From CAZGSN01 sp964371655 (GTDB lineage Bacteria; Desulfobacterota; Binatia; HRBIN30), in assembly GCA_964371655.1 (NCBI GenBank), contig CAYJOD010000004.1:121650-185649 (forward strand): 64,000 bases of DNA, written 5' to 3'. Made by a program: the position numbers and the translations under genes. This document shows positions 31,650 through 42,100 of this stretch, piece by piece (position 1 is the first letter of the stretch; every line of letters starts with the position of its first letter). The notes under the pieces were generated by a model. That model ran no database searches, was not told the origin of the DNA, and saw only the letters and a program-made list of their open reading frames with translations.

Positions 31650-32328
31650 GACAACACCTCCTGCGAGAAACACTCGGGCCCGGGGCTCGCTTCGGCCTGA
31701 GTTCACTCTCTGTCGTGAGAATCATATCGGCAACACCACGAGGCGCCCTTTGTCGTTGATGTCGAGCTAGTTTCTTGATCGCTGGGCTTCACCGTTGCGT
31801 AGGTCAAGGCGTCTACCCTGCTCATCGCGGCGACCTCCCTGCCTCTCCTAGACCTGCCACCGCCGGCGAACGCGGCCAACCAGCGATTGGAGGCCATCCA
31901 TGCGCAATGATCTCGGGCGAAGCGCATCCGCCGACATCCTACGCGCTGCCATCTTGCAGTCTCGGCACCACGGAGTCTAGCCGGGTCTTTCCGTCGAGTG
32001 CGACAGTTTCCACACAGCCGCTCAACCACTGCGGATTTTCGACTTGGATCGCGCTGGTCATGGTCCGGTTGCGTTGGCGGGGTACGGTGTTGACATGGCG
32101 GGCTGCCGGCCCGCGGAGGCAACGCGCGCGTAGAAGCACGTACGTAATATTGCGAGCTTACGGCGTTGCCAGGCCTTCTTGTAGAAGCAGGCGTGGCCCT
32201 GGTGGCCGCTACGGTCCGCCGATTCCTCGTTCCCTTGTCATGATCTCCCGCCGCAGCGGCAACCAGGATCTGAACGAAACCGGATGCAACATCGCCCACG
32301 CGAACCCTGAGGGTCCAAGGAGGTAACG
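31650..32328. other. Intergenic region with motif copy 7
   Basis: About 680 bp. Long open frames on both strands are Arg/Ser/Pro-rich shadows without ribosome-binding sites. Motif copy 7 lies at 32130-32164, with CTTGTAG 14 bp after it. Otherwise I see nothing assignable. Confidence 0.45.
32130..32164 (+). promoter_or_regulatory. 35-bp recurring upstream motif, copy 7
   Basis: Blocks GTAGAAGCACG, TACGTAATATTG, CGAGCTTACGGC. It lies 164 bp before ATG 32329, a gene with a strong ribosome-binding site. Confidence 0.7.
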
Positions 32329-32697
32329 ATGGCAACAGGCATGAAACGGTGGAATCGGATAGCTGAGCTCGTTGCGTGGCTGTTCGGCCGTGAGCGGCGG
32401 GACGTGGCACCAGGCCCGCCCGGCGCGCGTGGTCCAAGCGGGATGAATCACCAGCCGTGTGTCGGATGGCCCGACGATAGCTCGGAAATTGTTGGGAGCC
32501 CGCGAAATATCCAGGAAAAGCTGATCGCCTATCGTGCGCGAGGATGGGGGCAGCAGGAGACTCGTCGGCCGGCACGACACCCTGAACCGGAGGTGAGCTC
32601 CGGAGTAAGCGCCGATCCGGAACCCAGCCATCCGCACGAGCTGGGGTCGACCCTGAGATCTTCAAGATCGACGTGGGCCGACAAGTGGCAGAGATAG
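32329..32697 (+). CDS. Hypothetical protein
   Basis: A 122-residue protein with AAGGAGG six bases before ATG 32329. The N-terminus is amphipathic (MATGMKRWNRIAELVAWLFG). The rest is polar, Pro/Gly/Arg-rich and probably disordered, with one more ordered stretch (PDDSSEIVGSPRNIQEKLIA). I recognise no family. It is preceded by motif copy 7 and followed by MITE-2 copy A, so the last part of the frame may not be ancestral. Confidence 0.5.
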   Translation: MATGMKRWNRIAELVAWLFGRERRDVAPGPPGARGPSGMNHQPCVGWPDDSSEIVGSPRNIQEKLIAYRARGWGQQETRRPARHPEPEVSSGVSADPEPSHPHELGSTLRSSRSTWADKWQR

Positions 32698-32757
32698 CCG
32701 CGCGCCGCCGATTGCGTGCTGCTGAACTGACGTTCAACCTAACACCGAACCCGGCTA

Positions 32758-32914
32758 GTTCATGAACCGCCGCGTGCCTCGATACGCCGCTGAAAGGACG
32801 CGGTTACTCGGCACGAATGGAAAACAGGGCGTCGCAGAGAAATATCCGTTCGTCCCGAGTAGGAGCCCATTTTCCCCGGGCTCCGTATCGAGGGACAGGC
32901 AAGGCTCATGAATC
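32758..32914 (+). repeat. 157-bp MITE-2, copy A
   Basis: It begins GTTCATGAACCGCCGCGTG, then CCTCGATACGCCGCTGAAA, GGTTACTCGGCACGAATGG, later CCGTTCGTCCCGAGTAGGAG, CTCCGTATCGAGGGACAGG, and ends GGCTCATGAATC. TTCATGA at one end and TCATGAA at the other give imperfect terminal inverted repeats. Copy B (46734-46890) is its reverse complement. Confidence 0.85.
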
Positions 32915-33143
32915 TTTCAGGCTAACAGTCTGCGGAACGTCGATTCGAGCGGCAGCCATCGACGTGGCCGAGGTGGTCCCCAACCAGTGCCTGTCGAGGG
33001 GCGCGCTCTCATCGGTCGTGCTATGAGATCTGCTTACGCGCGCCGCCGTGCTGGTACGGCTTGCGGGTGGAAGCGCTGGCCACGGTATTGTCCGAGGTCG
33101 GTGCGAGCTCAAGGTTCGATGAACCGTTCTGCGGCTCGGCTCG

Positions 33144-36100
33144 ATGCGCTTGCGGAGCGGAAAGGGAATAGTGAAGCATTCAATCCTGCACAGGCTCACG
33201 CGCCTGTCGGCGCTGGCCCCGCGCGAACCGGAAGAGCCGATTCGCGGCGAGCTGTTCAGCATCGAGCGGCTAGAGCAACACGCGGCGAGCCTGGCAGCGG
33301 CGCAAGGTGTTACGCTCAAGCCGGGGCGCGGGCGAGCGCTGGCGACACGGCTCCGAGACAACGGCCGGGTGTTGCTTTCTGCCTATCGTGCCATCGGCGC
33401 CGCCATCCGTGACGAACGCGCCATCACCCCGGCCGCCGAGTGGCTGGTTGACAACTTTCACATCGCTGAGGAACAGATTCGCGAGATCCGCGACGATCTC
33501 CCACGCGGCTTTTATCGCCAACTGCCAAAGCTCGCCGAGGGACCGCTCGAAGGTTATCCGCGCGTCTTCGGACTGGCCTGGGCTTACGTCGCCCACACCG
33601 ATAGTCGCTTCGACCCGCAGACCCTGACCCGCTTTGTGCGCGCCTATCAGCGCGTGCAGCCGCTTACCATCGGGGAGCTGTGGGCGGTGGCGATTACCCT
33701 GCGCATCGTGTTGGTGGAAAATCTGCGGCGCTCGGCTGAACGCATCGTGAGGGGCCGAGCGGCGCGCCAGGAGGCCGACGCTCTCGCCGACCGGTTACTC
33801 GGAGTCGGCAATCCTGAGGCTGCACCGACCGAGATGGCCGAGACAATTCGGCGCCGGCTCGACCGAGCCCCTTTGTCGGCAAACTTCGCGATGCAGCTGG
33901 TGCAGCGACTGCGCGATCAGGATCCGGCGGTGACGCCGGCGGTGCGCTGGCTGGATGATCGCCTCGCCGCGCAGGGGACGAGCGCCGACGAGATCGTCCG
34001 CGAGGAGCATCAACGCCAGGGCGCGATGAACGTAACCGTCCGCAACGTGATCACCAGCATGCGACTCATGTCGGCGGTGGATTGGGCGGATCTCTTCGAG
34101 AGTGTGAGTCTCGTCGATGAGGCGTTGCGTGCCGACACCGATTTCGCTGCCATGGATTTCCCGACGCGTGATCAGTATCGCCACGCGATCGAAGAGCTGG
34201 CACGCGGTTCGGGGCTTTCTGAGCTGGAAGTGACTCGACGGGCGATCGTTGCGACCGTGCCGGCGGGACAGGACCGGTCAAGCGGTGGTGGCGCGATCAG
34301 CCCCGAGCAGGATCCGGGGTATTTCCTCGTCTCGACTGGGCGTCGGGCCTTCGAGCGCGAGATCGGATTCCGTATCCCGATCAAGGATTGGGTCGCACGT
34401 ACCTACGCTGTCGCGGGCATGGTCGGTTACGTGATGACCATCGCGGTTGTCACCGCGGGCGTCGTTGTGTTGCCCCTACTCCTCGTCGCGCCGTTTGGGG
34501 TCGGGAGCGCGGCCCTCTTACTCCTCGCCTTGGCCGCTCTCATCCCTGCATCGGACGCTGCCGTGGTGCTGGTCAACCGCCACGTCACCAATCAGGTCGG
34601 CCCCAAGGTGTTGGCCGGGATGGAACTGCGCGACGGGGTGCCCTCCGCCTTGCGGACGCTGGTCGCTGTGCCGACGCTGTTGACGACGCGCACGGCAATC
34701 GAGGAGCAGATCGAGCAACTCGAGGTCCATCATCTCGCCTGTCCGGAGGATGATTTCTGCTTCGCTCTGGTCTCGGACTGGACTGATTCCACCAGCGAAA
34801 GTACGGCAGGCGACGAGGAGCTTCTCGCGGTTGCCGTGGCCGGCATCGCGCGCCTGAATGAACGATACGGAAAAGGGTTCGATGGGGATCGCTTTCTGCT
34901 GCTCCATCGCCGTCGCGTCTGGAACGAAGGGGAGGGGAAATGGATCGGCTGGGAGCGCAAGCGCGGGAAGCTACACGAGCTCAACCGATTGCTGCGCGGC
35001 GCCACCGACACAACCTTCCTGACGGCCGCTGAGCATGCCGCCGCCGTGCCCTCCGGAGTTCGCTACGTGATCACCCTCGACGCCGATACACGCCTGCCGC
35101 GCGGAGCCGCTAGGCGCTTGGTCGGGAAGATGGCGCACCCGCTCAACCGACCGCGTCTCGATGCGCGCACCCACCGCGTCACCGAGGGCTACGCGATCCT
35201 GCAGCCGCGGGTCACGCCTACTTTGCCGACCGGGCGCGAGGGATCGCTCTTCCAACGTGTGTTCTCAGGCCCTGGCGGCACGGATCCGTACGCCTTCGCT
35301 GTCTCCGATGTCTACCAGGACCTTCTCGGAGAAGGCTCCTACACCGGCAAGGGCATCTATGATGTGGACGTCTTCGAGGCCGCGCTCGCAGGCCGGATTC
35401 CGGAAAATACCGTCCTTAGTCACGACCTTCTGGAGGGCACCTTTGCGCGCGCTGCGCTCGTCTCCGACGTCGAAGTCGTCGAGGAGTTTCCATCGCGGTA
35501 CGACGTGGCTGCGGCGCGCCAGCACCGTTGGGCACGTGGCGATTGGCAATTGCTTCCTTGGATCTTCGGCCGCGGGCGGGGCGCGAAATGCAAGCAGTCC
35601 CTCGATACGGCCCTTGAGAAGACAGGGCCTACTCGGGACGAGCGGGGAAACACCGTCAGCCTCAAGTCAGAACCGTTCACCCTGAGTAGCCGCCGTTTTC
35701 TTGGCGGCGTATCGAAGGGGGCTTCAGCACGAAAGACAATTCCCTTCATCGGGCGCTGGAAGATGATGGACAACCTGCGCCGCACGCTGGCGGCGCCGGC
35801 CACCCTGCTCGCCTTCTTGGCGGGCTGGGCTCTGCCACCCTCTGCCGCTGCGGCGTGGAGCGCGGCGGTGTTGGCGATGTTGGCGTTGCCCGCCTTTCTA
35901 CCGTTCTTTGCCGGCATCGTGCCGCGACGGCTTGGGTTGTCGAAACGCAGTCACTTGCGCGCGATGGGCGAGGATCTTGCCCTCGCCGTGCTGCAGATCG
36001 CGTTCGCGGTGACGTTTCTCGCACACCAGGCCTGGTTGATGAGTGACGCCATTGCGCGAACCCTCGTGCGTCTCTTCGTGACGCGGCGGCACATGCTGGA

Positions 36101-39100
36101 ATGGGTTACCGCCGCCCAGGCGAGGTTCAGCCTTCCGCTTGATGTGCGTGGGTTCTATCAGCGCATGGCCGGCGGCGTGGTGCTGGGTGCCGCGGTAGGC
36201 ACCCTCGTCGCGTGCGTCGATCCGGCGACGTTGCCGATCGCTGCTCCGTTCCTGATCCTCTGGCTCCTGTCGCCGATCGTCGCGCAGTGGGCCAGCCGTC
36301 CACCACCTTTGGCGGGGCCAACCCCACGCTCCGTTAGCGATACGCAGGAGCTGCGGCAGATCGCACGCCGCACCTGGCGCTTCTTCGATACCTTCGTCGT
36401 GGCCGCGGACAACCATCTCCCGCCCGACAACTTCCAGGAAGATCCAAGCCCGGTGGTGGCGCATCGAACCTCGCCAACGAACATTGGGCTCTACCTGCTG
36501 TCGGTTGTCGCGGCCCGCGATTTCGGCTGGCTCGGGAGGCTCGACACCGTAGAGCGGCTGGAGTCGACACTGGCGACGATGAACGGGCTCGAGCGTCTCC
36601 ACGGCCACTTTTACAATTGGTACGACACGCGCGACCTGCGGCCGCTGGAACCAAGGTATGTGTCTTCCGTGGACAGCGGCAATCTCGCCGGACACCTGAT
36701 CGCCCTCGCCAACGCCTGCCGGGAACTTAGCGACGATCCGATCGTCGGTACGCAGTGGCGCGCGGGCATCGAGGATGCGCTGGAGCTCACACGGGAGTCC
36801 CTGCACGGGCTCAGGGATGACCGGCGCGCGCAAACGGTGACGCGAAAGCAACTGGACGAAGCCCTCGCCGCAATCGCCGCCCTGCTGCAGCCGGCAGCCG
36901 CCACCGCGGCGGCGATTGTCGGACAATTGCAGGAGCTCGCTCGCCAGGCCGACGGTATCGTCGACATCGCCGGGACTCTCACAGCGGACCGCGGTGAGGG
37001 TAGCCGCAGCGACGTGTCGAGCTGGGCCGAGACCATGCGTGCCTGCATCCGCGGACACGAGCGCGACATCGAGCAGCTTATGCCCTGGGCAACCCTGATC
37101 TCTGATCCGAAAGTTGCACAAGCAGGGACTGGGGGCTTGGGGCTGGCGGCTAGTGTGTCCGATCTCCAGCCCCCAGCCCCAAGTCCCCAGCCCCCAGCCG
37201 CGTCTCTGGATGACGAGCTCGGCTCTCTTTTTGAACCGCTTCCGACGCTGGTCGATCTGCCGGACCGCTGCGACGCGGCGCTCCAGATTCTGGCGCGCCG
37301 CCGCGTCGCCATCACGGCGCAGACCGATGCCGACACCGACTCGTGCGCGCGTATCGACGCCTTGGTCGACGCATTCGAGCGTTCGGCACGGACCGCCCGG
37401 GCCTTGCAGCGACGCCTGGTGGCGCTGCGTGCGCTTGCCGCGAAGATGTTTGACGCCATGGAGTTCGGATTCCTGTTCGACCCGGCCCGAGAGCTTCTCT
37501 CGATTGGCTTGTCGGTTGCCGAGGGCAGTCTCGATCCGAGCTGCTACGACTTGCTGGCCTCCGAGGCACGCCTGGCAAGCTTCGTCGCGATCGCCAAGGG
37601 AGATGTTCCGGTGCGTCACTGGTCACGCCTAGGACGCGCCCTCACACCGGTCGACCGCGGCTCGGCGCTGATCTCTTGGTCGGGCTCCATGTTCGAGTAC
37701 CTGATGCCGGGGCTGGTGATGCGCGCGCCGGCGGGCAGCCTGTTGGAGCAGACGAGCCGCCTCGTTGTCCGCCGACAGATCAAGTACGGCGCCGAGCTCG
37801 GTGTGCCGTGGGGTGTCTCCGAATCCGCGTACAACGTGCGCGATGTCGAGCTGACCTATCAGTACTCGAACTTCGGTGTGCCCGGCCTCGGGTTGAAACG
37901 TGGGCTCGGGGAGGACGCCGTCGTCGCCCCATACGCGACCGCACTGGCGGCCATGGTGGATGCCAAGGCCGCGGCGCAGAACTTTTCGCGTCTTGCCGCA
38001 GCCGGCGGCAGAGGCCGCTACGGTTTCTATGAGGCCCTCGATTACACTCCGACACGCCTGCCCGAAGGTGAAGAGGTCGCGATCGTGCGTGCCTACATGG
38101 CGCATCACCAGGGGATGACGCTGATCGCAATCGCCAACGCCCTTCAAGATGGCGCCATGCGGTCTCGCTTTCACGCCGAGCCGATCATCCAAGCAACCGA
38201 GCTCTTGTTGCAGGAACGCACGCCACGCGATGTCATGGTCGCTCGCCCGCGCGCCGAGGAGGTGAAGGGAACCGCCAACGTCCGTGAGATGATTGCGCCG
38301 ATCTTGCGGCGCTTCCATTCGCCTCACAGCGTCGTCCCTCGCACCCACCTTCTGTCGAACGGCCGCTACGCCGTCATGCTGACGGCTGCGGGCTCGGGGT
38401 ACAGTCGCTGGCGGGATCTCGCGGTGACGCGTTGGCACGAGGACGTGACCTGCGATGGCTGGGGCTCGTACGTTTTCCTGCGCGATCTAGGCAGTGGCAA
38501 CGTGTGGTCGGCTGGCTACCAGCCGAGCGGCGTCGAGCCGGAGAGTTACGAGGTCGAGTTCGCCGAGGGGCGAGCCGAGATCGCGCGCACGGACGGGACG
38601 ATCACGACGACCCTGAAGGTGGCGGTCTCTGCCGAGGACGATGCCGAGGTGCGTCACGTGTCGATCTCAAACCTCGGCAGCCGCGTCCGCGAGATCGAGC
38701 TGACCTCCTATGCCGAGGTCGTGTTGGCGCCGCCGGCCGCCGACGCCGCCCACCCGACATTTTCCAAGCTCTTTGTGGAGACGGAGTTCATCGACGACGT
38801 CGGTGTACTGCTGGCTACGCGCCGCCGTCGCTCACCGGGCGAAGCCGAGGTTTGGGCAGCCCACCTAGCTGTGGTGCAGGGCGAGATGCTCGGCGCCCTC
38901 GAATTCGAGACCGATCGGGCGCGTTTCCTCGGGCGCGGGCGCGAGATTCGCACGGCGATCTCGATGCAGGACGGCCAACCGCTGTCCAACACGGTGGGGA
39001 CCGTGCTCGATCCGATCTTCAGCCTGCGCTGCCGCGTGCGCATTCCGGCGGGCGCCACCGCGCGCGTGGCGTTCTGGACGCTGGTCGCGCCATCGCGCCG

Positions 39101-42100
39101 TGAAGCCCTCGACCTGGCTGACCGGCATTGCGACCCGACCGCCTTCGAACGCGCCGTTACCCTGGCTTGGACCCAAGCCCAGATCCAACTCCGCCATCTC
39201 GGCTGCGCTCCGGAGGAAGCGTACCTCTTCCAGCGTCTCGCCAACCACGTGATTTATTCCAATTCGACGCTGCGACCATCGTCGACCCTCCTTAAACGCA
39301 ACCAGCGCGGACCGTCGACGCTGTGGCCCTATGCGATCTCGGGTGATTTGCCGATCGTCTTGGTTCGTATCGACGAGGTCGAAGACTTGGAGATTGTGCG
39401 ACAGCTCCTGCGTGCCCACCAGTATTGGCGCCTGAAACAATTGGCCGTGGATCTGGTCATCTTGAACGAACGGCCTGCGTCCTACGCTCAGGACCTGCAC
39501 GCCGCCGTCGAGGCGTCGGTGCGCATCAGTCAGTCACGCTCGCGCTCCGAAGAGGAAGGGGCACTGGGGAGCGTGTTCGTCTTGCGTGCCGACCAGATCT
39601 CGGTGGAGGTACGCACCCTGCTTCAAACCGCGGCGCGGGCGGTGCTTCTCAGCCGCCGCGGCAGCCTCTCCGAGCAGGTCAAACACCTCGAAGACGAGCC
39701 ACCCGCGCAGCGAACCGTCTCGACACCGTCGTTGCCACGCGTACCGCTACCACCCCTTTTCAAACAGGGAGTCAGAAGAAGGGCCACGGCGCATCCCGAA
39801 ACAACGCCGCCGCGGCTACCGATGGAGTTCTTCAACGGCCTTGGCGGCTTTGCTGCTGGCGGCCGGGAGTATGTGACCATCCTCGGCGAGGGGCAGTGGA
39901 CGCCGGCGCCGTGGGTCAACGTCGTCGCCAACTCGTCCTTCGGGTTCCAGGTGTCGGTCGAAGGCGGCGGCTACACCTGGTCGAGGAACAGTCGCCAGCA
40001 CCAGCTGACGCCATGGTCGAACGACCCCATCGGCGACCGCCCGGGTGAAGTGATTTATGTCCGCGACGAAGATAGCGGCGAGCTCTGGTGTCCAACCGCG
40101 CTGCCGATTCGTGACGAGGGCGGCTCCTATGTCGCCCGACACGGACAGGGATACAGCCGTTTCGAGCACACCGCGCACGGGATCGGCCTCGACTTGCTGC
40201 AGTACGTGCCCCTGGATGATCCGATCAAGATCTCGCGGTTGACGATCCGTAATCATTCGACTCAATACCGCCGCCTGTCTGTCACCGCGTATGTGGAGTG
40301 GGTGCTCGGCATCTCGCGCGACGCCTCGGCGCAATTCGTGGTCACTGAGAGCGATCCGGATACGAGAGCGATGCTGGCGCGCAACCCCTGGAGCAATGAA
40401 TTCGGGGAGCACGTCGCGTTCGCCGACCTCGCGGGAAAACAACTCGCTTGGACAGGTGACCGAACCGAGTTCCTCGGCCGTAACGGAACCCTGGCTCGAC
40501 CGGCCGCTCTGGTCGGGCGCGCGCCGCTCTCCAACCGCACCGGTGCCGGTTTCGATCCTTGTAGCGTCCTGCAAGCTCCGCTCATGCTCGCGCCGAACGG
40601 CACGATCGAGATCGTGTTCCTTCTCGGTGACGCAACGACGCGAGCCGAGGCACTCTCCCTGGTTGGGCGCTACCGCGACGCCGACCTGGACGAGGTCCTG
40701 CGCTCGGTGACCGAGTACTGGGAGGATATTCTCGGTACGGTGCAGGTGAAGACACCCGATCGTTCTATGGATATCGTGCTCAATCGCTGGCTGCTCTACC
40801 AGACCCTCGCCTGTCGGGTCTTGGCGCGCTCGGCGTTCTACCAGGCGAGTGGCGCCTATGGCTTCCGCGACCAGCTGCAGGATGTGATGGCGCTGACGGT
40901 GTCGAAGCCGGAGCTGACCCGCCGGCATCTGCTGCGGGCGGCTTCGCGGCAGTTCGTCGAGGGCGACGTACAGCATTGGTGGCTGCCGCCATCGGGGCAA
41001 GGGGTGCGCACGCGGATTTCGGACGACCGGGTGTGGCTTGCCTATGCCGCTACCCATTACATTCAAGTGACTGGCGATCTTGCGGTGCTCGACGAGAGCG
41101 TCCCATTTCTCGAAGGGCCGGCCTTGCGTCCGGGCGAGCACGACTCGTACTTCCAGCCGATGCTGGCCGAGGAACGTGCCACCCTGTTCGAACATTGTGC
41201 CCGTGCTCTCGATGGTTGTCTGTCCGTCGGAGCGCACGGTCTGCCGTTGATCGGCGCGGGCGATTGGAATGACGGCATGAACCGCGTCGGTGAGGGTGGA
41301 AGAGGGGAGAGCGTCTGGCTTGCTTGGTTTCTGCACGCGACGCTCTCGGCCTTCGCCCCCGTGGCGTCGGCGCGCGGCGACGCGGAACGCGCTTCTACCT
41401 GGCAGCAGCACGCGGTCGCGTTACGGGAAGCGCTCGAACGAGAAGCGTGGGACGGCGATTGGTATCGGCGCGGCTATTTCGATGACGGTACAGCGCTCGG
41501 TTCGGCGGCGAGCGATGAATGCCGCATCGACTCGATTGCCCAGTCGTGGGGCGTGATCTCCAAGGCGGCCGATCCGGCGCGTGCGGTGCACGCGATGGCG
41601 GCGGTGAACGAGCACTTGGTGCGTCGTGGCGACGGACTGGTCCTGCTCTTCACGCCGCCCTTCGCCCACACCGCACTCGACCCCGGGTACATCAAAGGAT
41701 ACCCACCCGGCGTCCGTGAGAACGGCGGCCAATACACCCATGCCGCTGCCTGGGCCGTCATTGCCTTTGCGATGCTTGGCGACGGCGAAAAGGCCGGGGA
41801 GCTGTTCTCGCTGTTGAACCCGATCAATCACGCCAACACCCGCGCCGCCAGCCATCGCTACAAGGTGGAGCCGTACGTGGCTTCGGCCGATGTCTACTCG
41901 CAACCCCCGCACGTCGGGCGCGGCGGTTGGACCTGGTACACCGGCTCAGCCGGCTGGATGTACCGTGCCGGTCTTGAATCGATCCTGGGGTTCCGCGTGC
42001 AAGGCGCGACGCTGCTGATCGATCCATGCGTGCCGAAGGCATGGCCCGGCTTCGAAATCGTCTTCCGCTACCACTCGGCGCGCTACGAGATCGTGGTCGA

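Noticed and set aside
31703..32737. Leftward open frame of 344 codons
   Set aside because: Arg/Ser/Pro-rich composition, no ribosome-binding site, crosses motif copy 7, the well-supported gene at 32329 and almost reaches MITE-2 copy A.
35898..37619. Leftward open frame of 573 codons opposite the glucan synthase
   Set aside because: Shadow of the GT84/GH94 gene: rich in H, R, Q and without any family signature.
39816..41411. Leftward open frame of 531 codons opposite the glucan synthase
   Set aside because: Same reason; antisense shadow of the GH94 domain.
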